Source: Streptomyces wuyuanensis (GTDB taxonomy: Bacteria; Actinomycetota; Actinomycetes; Streptomycetales; Streptomycetaceae). From it: DNA of 64,000 bases. The stretch covers positions 124,001 through 188,000 of the forward strand of contig NZ_FNHI01000002.1 of NCBI RefSeq assembly GCF_900103455.1, read 5' to 3'. Of the stretch, positions 52,727 through 60,714 are shown one piece after another; positions within the stretch are counted from its first letter, which is position 1, and each line of letters begins with the position of its first letter. The notes beneath the pieces are model-generated. The model ran no database searches. It had not been told where the DNA came from and saw nothing but the letters and a program-made list of their open reading frames with translations. A program made the translations under genes and the position numbers.

Positions 52727-54851
52727 GCCGCTGCCGACGCGCTGAGCGGTACGGACGCCGATGTACTGGAGTACCTGCGCAGCGGCTGGAAGAACGCGGC
52801 GCTTGAGGAGACGCGTGACAAGGTCCTCCAGCTCAGCACGGACAGCCCCTATCCGTCGGTCCGGGAGGGAGCCGCGGTAGCGCTCAGGGGCACCCTGGAG
52901 CAGATCGCCGCGTACTACGCCGACGGCCAGTACACCGTCGGCCACACCGACCTCGAAGTCGCCGTGTCCAAGGTCAACAACTTCGGCGGGATCAGCGTCA
53001 AGGACGCCTCCAAGATCGCCCTGAAGGACGGCAGCGGCAAGGCCCTGGCGGCCTTCATGGAGGTCGGCCAGTACTCCGCTCGCGTGACCGACGAAGAGGT
53101 CATCGCCTCCAAGCTCGTCAACAACGGTGGCGACGAGGTCAAGGCAGCGGCCAAGGCGGCCCTGGCAGGCCCCCCGAGCAAGCTCCACGAGTTCATCGCC
53201 GTCGGCCAGTACACCGCCGCGGTCAAGGACGACCTCACCGCCACCCACCGCGCCCAGATCGGACGGCTCCTCGACGAAGGCGAGATCATCGCCGCCAACG
53301 CACAGGCCAACCGCTGGCGCGCCGCCGAAGCCGCGGCCAAGGCCAACAATGCGCCACCGAAGCGGCCAACGCGGCCGGCGAAGCGAAGAAGTCCGTTACC
53401 GCGGCTCGGGGCTACGCAGCCGCGGCCAAGAAGTCCGCCGACGCAGCCGCCGCCAGCGCCGACCAGGCACGCGAGTCCGCCGCCACCGCACGAGGCGCCG
53501 CAGACGCCGCCAACCGCGACGCCACGCCGCCGAAGCCTCCGCCGCACAGGCCCAGTTCTCCGCCGAATACGCCCGCCAGTCCGCCAGAGAAGCCGGCGAA
53601 ACCGCAGAGGAAGCCCGCTACTCCGCGATCGCCGCCGGCAAGAGCCAGGCAGAAGCCGACGCGGCCGCGAGCCAGGCATGGGCCGAAGTCAAGCGCAAGC
53701 GCGAGGCGGAAATCGCCGAAGCCAAGCGCCGGGCCGAAGAAGTCCGGAAGGCCGAAGAAGCCCGCAAAGAACCGGGTGCCTGCGGATACACCATGGTCGC
53801 CGGCTACGCCCACCCCAACCCGTGCGAAGAAAGCGACGCCTTCGGCCTCGACGACCTCGTATGGGAACTTGTGGGTGGCGCCGACATCGAGAAATGCGTC
53901 AAGAACCCCTCCTGGGGCGACTGCGCCATGGCAGTCGTCACCATCACCCCCCTCGGCAAACTCAAAATCATCAAGAAGGGGGCAGACGCCGTCGAGGACA
54001 CCGCCAAGGGAACCCGACGAGGCAAGGAAGCAATTGAGTGCGCTAAGGAAGCTGTCCGGGACAGTTTCCCGGCGGGCACTCGAGTGCTGATGGGCGACGG
54101 CACCAGCCGCCCGATCGAACAGATCAGGGTCGGCGACCACGTCTTGGCCACCAACCCCGAAACAGGGGAAACCGGCTCGCATCGCGTCGACGCAACCATC
54201 TACACCCCCGACGACCGCGACTTCACCAGCATCACTGTCGACGAGGCCGACGGCGGCGGCTCCCTCACCGCGACCGGCCACCACCCCTTCTGGGCCGAGA
54301 ATGACAAGAAGTGGAAGAACGCCGCCGACCTCACACCCGAGGACACCCTCCGCACCCCTGCTGGCGGCACAGCACAGATCAACGCCGTCCGGCACTGGAC
54401 CGGACTCGCCCCCGCCTACAACCTCACCGTCAACAACCTCCACACGTACTATGTGCTGGCGGGCGAGACTCCGGTACTGGTTCACAATTCCAACCGCCCG
54501 CTGACTGGCGGCTTCAAGGCAGGTGTGACCCCTGACGAGATCACCGATATCAACCGTGGTTTCGGTGGTGAAACGCTGCTCAGTGGTTCACCGGCTAACA
54601 CCTTGGCTAACGCCAGCCGCTACAACAGCTTCTGGGACAAGTCGGCCGTCGTAATTCGCGATATTGCCGGTAGCCACATGTTCAACAATGGAAACAAGCG
54701 CACTGCCCAAGCTGTCGTGGAAGAGCTGATGCGTCGGAACCGGGTCACGAGTGGCCCAACCTCTGCCGACCTTCGAAGCGTCATCGACAGAGTTGGCAAA
54801 GGTCAGCTGCACGACGTCAGCGACATCTCGGCAGCCTTGAGGGGTTACTGA
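52727..54851 (+). pseudogene. Polymorphic toxin: ALF repeats, coiled coil, HINT, Doc-like domain; frameshifted
   Basis: The coding sequence starts right after an in-frame TAG (52724) with no start codon or signal peptide, so the 5' part is lost. Frame 2 encodes ALF repeats (52739-53345); the reading continues in frame 1 as an Ala-rich coiled coil (53353-53523), then in frame 3 from 53529, so two net -1 shifts split it. Frame 3 holds more coiled coil, a HINT autoprocessing domain (about 54060-54491, FPAGTRVLMGDGT to TPVLVHN) and a C-terminal toxin domain (54492-54851) with HMFNNGNKRT, the Doc/Fic-type HxFx(D/N)(A/G)NKR motif at 54675-54704. The Cys usually found two residues before Ser-Phe in HINT looks replaced by Arg. 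The toxin domain has visibly lower GC, as expected of a swapped module. An overlapping small gene follows. Confidence 0.8.
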
Positions 54852-55108
54852 TGGGAGTACAAGGGATGGATATTGAGCAGCTCATGGAAAGGCTGGGCCG
54901 CTCAGGCGTCACCATGATCCTCAAGGTGGACGACGAGAGGATGGCGGAAGGTGGCGAGCCCTGGACTCTGGTGATGTCGGGGCCAGGACTGGGCGAGCAG
55001 GGATTCATTCGCGCTGAATCTTCCAGCCTGAGTGACTGTCTCGAACAGGGATTCAGCCGGTTGCGGTCCCGGCCCGGCGACTGGGAATGGTTGGCGGAAT
55101 TCGCGTAA
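54851..55108 (+). CDS. Candidate immunity protein
   Basis: An 85-residue acidic protein whose ATG overlaps the toxin stop by one base (TGATG), the classic place for an immunity gene. ATG 54866 is an alternative start. Content: MDIEQLMERLGRSGVTMILKVDDERMAEG, then a beta-rich middle (PWTLVMSGPG) and a C-terminal LRSRPGDWEWLAEFA. It has no signal or membrane helix, so it would act in the cytoplasm. Lower GC than its neighbours. No family is recognised. It is intact although the toxin gene is broken. A strong terminator follows. Confidence 0.7.
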   Translation: MGVQGMDIEQLMERLGRSGVTMILKVDDERMAEGGEPWTLVMSGPGLGEQGFIRAESSSLSDCLEQGFSRLRSRPGDWEWLAEFA

Positions 55109-55114
55109 CCATTG

Positions 55115-55152
55115 CCACGCGGCCCTCCCGAGCTTTCGGGAGGGCCGCGTGG
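55115..55152. terminator. Bidirectional terminator between immunity gene and integrase relic
   Basis: CCACGCGGCCCTCCCGA and TCGGGAGGGCCGCGTGG form a 17-bp perfect stem around GCTT. Confidence 0.9.
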
Positions 55153-55180
55153 CGTTTGACGGCAGTAGTTGACGGCAACG

Positions 55181-56470
55181 TCAGCGGACGAGGGCGGAGA
55201 AAAGGGGCGGCGGTTCGTCGCCGTCGCCGATGGCCGATTCGATGGTCGTGGGGCCGTCCAGCGCGGTGCCGAGGGTGTCGATGGCGTTGCGCTGGAGGCG
55301 GAGTCGGACGTGGGAGTAGACGGTGGCTGTGACGCCAATGTGGGCGTGGCCGAGGAGTTGCTTGATCACGACGAGTTCGACGCCCTGTTCCAGGAGGAGA
55401 GTCGCGGTTGAGTGCCGGAGGTCGTGAAAGCGGATGCGGCGGCCCGGCCTTGCGGAGGAGCGTGGCGAAGGCGCGGGTGAGGTTGGTCGGGTCGATCGCT
55501 CTGCCCTGCGCGGTGGTGAGCACGTGCCCGCTGTGCTGCCCCGTGGTGCCTGCGGCCTCGCGTTCGCGCTGCTGCTGCTCGTGGTGCAGCTTCAGCGAGT
55601 GGACGCAGCGGGTGTGGAGGGCGATGCGGCGTTCGGAGGCCCGTGTCTTGGTGGGCAGCGTGGTGAGCCCGCCGGTGCTGGTGCGTTGGAGGGTGCGGCG
55701 GATGGCGGCGGTGCCGGCGTCGTGATCGAGGTCTTCCTAGCGCAGGCCGAGGAGTTCGCCCTTGCGGAGTCCGGTGTGGAGGGCGAGTTCGAAGTGCGCG
55801 TGTAGCCGGTGTCCGCGCGTGGCTGTGAGGAGCTGGCGGGATTCGTCGGTAGTGAGGGGTTCGAAGCGCCGGGGGTGGGGTGTGCCAGTGCGGACGTTGC
55901 GGGCGACGTTGCGCGGGATCTCCTCCTCGCGGACGGCGTGCTCCAGGGCGGACTTGAGCACGGAGTGGATGTAGGTGAGCGCCAGCGGGGAGAGCAGCTT
56001 GCGGCAGCACTGGCCGGCGGCGCAGCGGCGGGGCTGGTCGCGTCGGGCGTCGATGCCGTGCGTGCAGCGCTGGCAGGTGGTGCGGAGCTGATTGAGCCAG
56101 GTGCGGACGTCCTTGGCGGTGAGCTTGGCCGGCTTCTTCCTGCCAAGGCCGGGGACGAGGTAACGGTTGACGCAGGCGGTGTAGCGGGTGTGGGTGTTCT
56201 CGCGGAGCTGGTGGACGGCGCTGTTCTCCAGCCAGTACGTCAGGTACGCGGCCACGCCGCCCTGCGCGGAGGGCACGGGAAGGCCGCGGTTGCTGGCGGC
56301 GACTTTCTCGGTGAGCTTGGCCAGAGCTTCCTTGCGGGTGGTGCCGTAGACGCGGACGCGGCGGCGGGTGTTCCCGGGAGCGAGGACGTATCCGGCGGCT
56401 TCCCAGCGGCCGTCCTTGAGGGCGTGCCCGCGCCTCTCGTGAGGGAGGACACGGTCGGCGAGGACGTGGG
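55181..56470 (-). pseudogene. Tyrosine-recombinase integrase, broken by nonsense and frameshift
   Basis: A phage/ICE-type integrase. Read leftward: an arm-DNA-binding-like start (DGRWEAAGYVLAPGNTRRR) near 56440, a SAM-like core-binding domain (YLTYWLENSAVHQLRENTHTRYTACV) and the first catalytic Arg in HTGLRKGELLGLR. There a TAG at 55737-55739 replaces the Trp expected before EDLD. The frame continues to RKAG at about 55445, then shifts by one base; the new frame carries HDLRHSTATLLL and LLGHAHIGVTATVYSHV with the His-x-x-Arg, Gly-His and nucleophile Tyr. So all catalytic residues remain but in broken pieces. Its 5' limit is approximate. It indicates a former mobile element; no attachment repeats were identified. 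Confidence 0.85.
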
Positions 56471-56794
56471 CACGGGACGGCGCCCTGCCGACCGCTGCGG
56501 CGGGCCGGAGAACGCCGCCCTGCGCAGGAAGGTCCGCGAGCGGGGGAAGGAACGCGAGATCCTGCGGTAGGCCGGAGGCGACGTTGCGCGCAACTCACCT
56601 CAGACACGACTTGGGTCGGCTCGCGGTGCTCACGCGACGGCCAGATGCGCCGCTGTGGCCGCGCACGTGAAAGGCCACCCGGCGGGCTGCCAGGGGTGCT
56701 TCGTGATCCATGCGATATCCAGCCGAGCTGGTAGCGCGGGTCCGCCGGTGCGACGGTAGCCGGACTGTGCTCTCTACCGATACCGAGGCCCATC

Positions 56795-57118
56795 ATGTCC
56801 GGTCTGCCGTTCTTCGCTCCCTGGCTGGTGCTGGCCTCCGTGCTCTGGGCGATGTTGCCTTTCCTCTGTCCCCGGCGGCGGCGGGCGGGCATCGTCATCG
56901 CCGTCTCGCACCTCATCGGGACGCTGGCAATGACACAGCCCTGGACCGGGAACTGGTACTGGGATGTCGGGTGGTGGCTGATTCTCGTCTTCGGTCAGGG
57001 CACCCTTGTTGCGCTGGGACGGTTGGTCTTCGAACTCAGCCCGCTCGGCGCCCGTCACCACCGCGCGGCGCCCCGGTCCCCGGGTAGCGACCCGGTGGTG
57101 GCCCAGCGCGGGTCGTGA
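56795..57118 (+). CDS. Small membrane protein, unknown function
   Basis: A 107-residue protein with three hydrophobic helices (about residues 5-25, 32-48 and 58-80), Trp-rich in the loop (QPWTGNWYWDVGWW), and a polar Arg/Pro-rich tail. ATG 56795 is preceded by CCGAGG at a fair spacing. Codon use is consistent with a real gene, but no family is recognised. It lies between the integrase relic and the HTH gene. Confidence 0.5.
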   Translation: MSGLPFFAPWLVLASVLWAMLPFLCPRRRRAGIVIAVSHLIGTLAMTQPWTGNWYWDVGWWLILVFGQGTLVALGRLVFELSPLGARHHRAAPRSPGSDPVVAQRGS

Positions 57119-57209
57119 GCAGGACCACGCGCTCCACAGGTCCCCGGTCCGAGGACATGCAGGGCGATGTTGGCTGGCAGCGGGGCTCCGGTGGTGAACA
57201 CGACTGCTC

Positions 57210-57533
57210 TCAGTTGACCTTGCGCAGGTCGCCGTCGTCGAAGACCGCCACAAGCATCAGGCTCCTGCCGAGCGCCTGGATGTAGTGCGCCATGATCTCG
57301 GTGCCGGACACCTGCCCGCTCTCGATCTGCGACACGCGTTCCTTGCTCACGCCCATGCGTTCGGCGACCTGTGCCTGGGTGTGTCCGCGCTCCTCCCGCA
57401 TCTCGGTGAGCCGCCACGCACGGGCTTCCGCCAGTAGCTGCTCGGCCCCGCGTACGAAGGCGTCGTGCCCACCCGCGACCTCTTCGGCCCGCTCACGGTG
57501 CCCACTCGCCGACCACTTGATCCGTCCAGTCAC
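57210..57533 (-). CDS. XRE-family HTH protein (orphan antitoxin-like)
   Basis: A 107-residue protein with an XRE HTH at about residues 42-95: MREERGHTQAQVAERMGVSKERVSQIESGQVSGTEIMAHYIQALG (block). GTG 57533 is preceded by GGAG with 7-base spacing; the longer frame to 57590 is less likely. Size and domain resemble HigA-type antitoxins, but no toxin gene lies next to it; the D-aminoacylase stop is 54 bases upstream. It could be a remnant of the lost mobile element. Confidence 0.75.
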   Translation of the reverse strand: MTGRIKWSASGHRERAEEVAGGHDAFVRGAEQLLAEARAWRLTEMREERGHTQAQVAERMGVSKERVSQIESGQVSGTEIMAHYIQALGRSLMLVAVFDDGDLRKVN

Positions 57534-57586
57534 CGTTTCACTCCAACGGTGGTGGCCGGTGCGCCGTGCCACCGACGGCCCCGCCC

Positions 57587-59185
57587 TCACCGCCCCCGGC
57601 GGATCGACCGTCCCGCCAGGGCGTCCGTGCGTTTCCCGTCCTCGATGACGAAGGTGCCGTCGATCAGGACGTGGGGGATGCCCGTCGGCAGTGTGCGCGG
57701 GGAGTCGAAGGTGGAGCCCGCCGCGACCGTGTCCGGGTCGAAGAGGACGAGGTCCGCCCGGTAGCCCTCGCGGACCAGGCCGCGGTCCGGCAGCCGGAGG
57801 CGGGCGGCCGGGCGGGAGGTGAGGTGGGCGACCGTCTCCTCCAGGGAGAGGACGCCCAGTTCGCGGGCGTAGCGGCCGAGGTAGTGCGGGAAGGTGCCGT
57901 AGGCGCGCGGGTGCGGCTTGTCGCCCTGGAGGATGCCGTCGCTGCCGCCGGTGTGGACGCGGTGGCGCATGATCGCGCGGACGTTCTCCTCATGGCCGAC
58001 GTGCTGGAGGATCGTGGAGCCGAGCCGGTCGGCGAGCAGCAGCCCGCGGGCCGTGACCCAGGGCTCCTCGCCGCGGAGTGCCCCGCTCTCCGCTACGGTC
58101 CGGCCGACGAACGGCGCCAGCGAGGGCTCGGTGACGCCCGAGATCTCGATCGTGTCCCACTCGACGGGCACGCCGTGGCAGCCGTCGGAGCCGAGGACCT
58201 CCATGTGGCGGCGGATCCGTCCGGCGGCGGCGTCGTCCGCGAGCCGCGCCAGCGTCGCCTCCGGGCCGCCCTCGCTCGCCCAGCTCGGCAGGGTCGCGAC
58301 GAGAGTGGTGCAGCCGGGGGTGTACGGGTACGTGTCGAGCGAGATGTCGGCGCCCGCGTCCAGCGCCTCGTCCAGCAGCGCGAGCAGTTCCGGCGCCCGG
58401 CCCTTGTTGACGCCGAAGTTCATGGTGGCGTGGGCGAGGTGCAGGGCGCAGCCGGCGTCCCGGGTGAGCCGGACCATCTCCTCGTACGCCTCCAGGGCAC
58501 CCGCACCGTAACTGCGGTGATGGGGGCAGTAGTAGCCGTCGTAGGAGGCCACGACCCGGCACAGCTCGGCGAGCTCGGAGCCGCTCGCGTACATCCCGGG
58601 CGTGTACGTCAGGCCGGACGACATGCCGACGGCGCCCTGCTCCAGGCCCTCGGCGACGAGCCGCTTCATGTGCGCGAGTTCGGCGTCCGTGGCCGGGCGG
58701 TCGTCCCAGCCGACCGCGTACATCCGGACGGTGCCCTGCGGGACGAGGTAGGCGGCGTTGACGGCCGTGCCCTGCCGGTCGATGCGGTCGAGGTACTCGC
58801 CGACGGTGCGCCAGTCGAAGTCGACGTCGGAACCGTCGCCGTTCCAGCCCGTGATGGCCGTGCGGACCTCGGCGAGCGTGCGGTCGTCCACAGGCGCGTA
58901 CGACAGCCCGTCCTGGCCGAGGACTTCGAGGGTCACCCCCTGGGCGGCCTTCGCGCTGTGGTCCGGGTCGCGCAGCAGCGCCAGGTCGCTGTGGGCGTGC
59001 ATGTCGATGAAGCCGGGGGAGAGGGCGAGGCCGTGCGCGTCCAGGACGCGCCGTGCCGTGGGGCGTTCGCCCCCGCCCTCCCGGGCGATGGTGCCGATCC
59101 GGCCGTCCCGGACGCCGACGTCGGCGCGGTAGGAGTCACCGCCGCTGCCGTCGACGACGCGTACGTCACGGATGACGAGGTCCAT
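57587..59185 (-). CDS. N-acyl-D-amino-acid deacylase (amidohydrolase)
   Basis: A 532-residue metallo-amidohydrolase releasing D-amino acids from N-acyl forms. The beta-barrel metal site starts FIDMHAHSDL (about residues 60-69), and later metal residues are in CPHHRSYG, LAHATMNFGV and GGSDGI with the catalytic Asp. ATG 59185 (MDLVIRDVRVVDGSG) follows GAGAGG; the frame to 59221 is less likely. It is leftward, following the D-serine-dehydratase-like gene with a 109-base gap. Confidence 0.92.
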   Translation of the reverse strand: MDLVIRDVRVVDGSGGDSYRADVGVRDGRIGTIAREGGGERPTARRVLDAHGLALSPGFIDMHAHSDLALLRDPDHSAKAAQGVTLEVLGQDGLSYAPVDDRTLAEVRTAITGWNGDGSDVDFDWRTVGEYLDRIDRQGTAVNAAYLVPQGTVRMYAVGWDDRPATDAELAHMKRLVAEGLEQGAVGMSSGLTYTPGMYASGSELAELCRVVASYDGYYCPHHRSYGAGALEAYEEMVRLTRDAGCALHLAHATMNFGVNKGRAPELLALLDEALDAGADISLDTYPYTPGCTTLVATLPSWASEGGPEATLARLADDAAAGRIRRHMEVLGSDGCHGVPVEWDTIEISGVTEPSLAPFVGRTVAESGALRGEEPWVTARGLLLADRLGSTILQHVGHEENVRAIMRHRVHTGGSDGILQGDKPHPRAYGTFPHYLGRYARELGVLSLEETVAHLTSRPAARLRLPDRGLVREGYRADLVLFDPDTVAAGSTFDSPRTLPTGIPHVLIDGTFVIEDGKRTDALAGRSIRRGR

Positions 59186-59294
59186 GGGGTGCCTCTCTGT
59201 ACGGGCCGGGCGGCTCGGCACGGGTCCGGGGCGGCCGGGAGCGCCGGGTTGCCGGGGCCCGCCGTGAGGGCCGGCCCCGAGTGCGGAAGGGGGA

Positions 59295-60578
59295 TCAGAA
59301 GAAGGTGCGGACGTAGTCCGTGACGGTGCCGTCCGCCTCCGCCACCGGGATCAGCTGCCACTTGTCGAAGGACGTGCACGGGTGGGACAGGCCCATGCCG
59401 ACCCAGTCCCCGACCTCCAGGTCCGCCTCCTCGTCCGTCCGCAGCCAGGCGTGCTGGTCCGACAGCCCGGTGACGGTGATGCCGGCCGCTGGGCGCACCG
59501 ACCCGTCACGGGCGTCCCGGACGACCTGCGCCACGGGGAGGTCGAGGTCGTACGCGGCGTCGCGCTTGCCCGCGTTGGCGAACGCCTGCTGTCCGGTCGG
59601 CCGGGACACGACCTGCGCCCACAGGCGGAACGCGGGCTCCAGCGCGCCCTCTTCGGGGACCCGGTTGAACGGCGTGAGATGCCTGTAGTGGCCGTCGTCG
59701 TGGGAGACGTAAGCACCGGAGCGCAGCAGCTTCAGCACCGGGCGGGACAGCTCGGGCAGCTCCGCGAACACCTCGGCGACCGTGTCGAACCAGGCGCTGC
59801 CGCCCGCGCTGACCACGATCTCGTCGGTGTCGGCGAAGCGGCCGTCCTTGTCGAAGGAGACGGCGAGCGAGACGAGCCGGTGCAGCCATGCGCGCACCCG
59901 CTCGGACGTCGCGTCCGGGACCTCGCCCTCGTATCCCGCGACGCCGACCAGCCGCAGGGTCGCGGCGTCGGCGACCGCGTCGGCGACGGCCGTGCAGTCT
60001 GCCTCGCTGCGGGCACCGGTACGGGCGCCCTCGCCCGCGCCGAGTTCGACCACGACTTCCACGGGCCGGGCCGCGCCGCGCAGCGCCTCGTCCATCAACT
60101 GCACCCCGCGCACGGAGTCGACATAGCAGATGAACCGGAAGTCCGGGTCCCGCTCCAGCTCACCGGCGAGCCAGCGGAGCGCCACCGCGTCGACGAGCTC
60201 GTTGGCGAGGAAGACGCGCCGGATCCCGTGGGCGCGGTAGACGCGGAGCTGGTGCGGGACGGCGGCGGTGATGCCCCAGGCCCCGCGCTCCAGTTGGCGG
60301 GCGAAGAGCTGCGGCGACATGGAGGTCTTGCCGTGCGGGGCGAACGCGAGGCCGTGGCGCTCGGCGTACGTCTCCAGCAGGGCGAGGTTGTGCTCCAGGG
60401 ACTCCGCGGAGAGGGCGAGCACCGGTGTGGTGAAGCCGCCGGTGAAGAGGTTGCGCCGCTGGGCTGCCAGTTCGCCGACGGTGAGGCCCTCGGCGTCCGG
60501 GGGGAGCGCCTTGAAGCGGTGGTCGACGGTCTCGCGGTCGAGCCGGTCGAGGCCTTCGACGGTGTTGTCGGCGGGCAT
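59295..60578 (-). CDS. D-serine dehydratase-like / D-threonine aldolase-family PLP enzyme
   Basis: A 427-residue fold-type III PLP enzyme. The cofactor lysine is in FAPHGKTSMSPQLF (about residue 84) of the alanine-racemase-like barrel; the C-terminal domain (about 320-420) is the zinc-binding D-serine dehydratase-like domain with LSDQHAWLR and GLSHPCTSFDKW, providing His and Cys ligands. Such enzymes deaminate D-amino acids or cleave D-hydroxy amino acids. ATG 60578 follows GGAGG at a good spacing. It opens a leftward operon with the deacylase and faces the kinase operon across a 136-base shared promoter region. Confidence 0.9.
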   Translation of the reverse strand: MPADNTVEGLDRLDRETVDHRFKALPPDAEGLTVGELAAQRRNLFTGGFTTPVLALSAESLEHNLALLETYAERHGLAFAPHGKTSMSPQLFARQLERGAWGITAAVPHQLRVYRAHGIRRVFLANELVDAVALRWLAGELERDPDFRFICYVDSVRGVQLMDEALRGAARPVEVVVELGAGEGARTGARSEADCTAVADAVADAATLRLVGVAGYEGEVPDATSERVRAWLHRLVSLAVSFDKDGRFADTDEIVVSAGGSAWFDTVAEVFAELPELSRPVLKLLRSGAYVSHDDGHYRHLTPFNRVPEEGALEPAFRLWAQVVSRPTGQQAFANAGKRDAAYDLDLPVAQVVRDARDGSVRPAAGITVTGLSDQHAWLRTDEEADLEVGDWVGMGLSHPCTSFDKWQLIPVAEADGTVTDYVRTFF

Positions 60579-60599
60579 GGTGTGCCTCCTCCACGTGCA

Positions 60600-60616
60600 G
60601 TTGCATCATGTGCAAC
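60600..60616. promoter_or_regulatory. Inverted repeat in divergent promoter region (1)
   Basis: GTTGCA-TCATG-TGCAAC, perfect 6-bp arms. It lies 22 bases upstream of the leftward ATG at 60578, where a repressor would block the leftward operon. IclR encoded in the rightward operon is the natural candidate. Confidence 0.55.
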
Positions 60617-60621
60617 GGTCA

Positions 60622-60634
60622 TTGCGTATAACGC
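60622..60634. promoter_or_regulatory. Inverted repeat in divergent promoter region (2)
   Basis: TGCGTATAACGCT contains GCGT-ATA-ACGC. The sequence resembles IclR-type operators with a TATA-like core and overlaps a possible -10 region. It lies between the two divergent operons. Confidence 0.5.
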
Positions 60635-60714
60635 TCAGCGCTGTCTAACATCCCAGCCGATGCCGGGTCAATGGACCCATCAGACCAAGCCACGACCACC
60701 AGAGGAGCGACAGG

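Noticed and set aside
49768..57540. A complete integrative element with attachment sites
   Set aside because: The integrase relic supports a former element, but no tRNA gene or matching direct repeats could be identified at its borders by eye.
57210..57590. Type II toxin-antitoxin pair
   Set aside because: Only the XRE (antitoxin-like) gene is present; no RelE/HigB-like toxin lies on either side.
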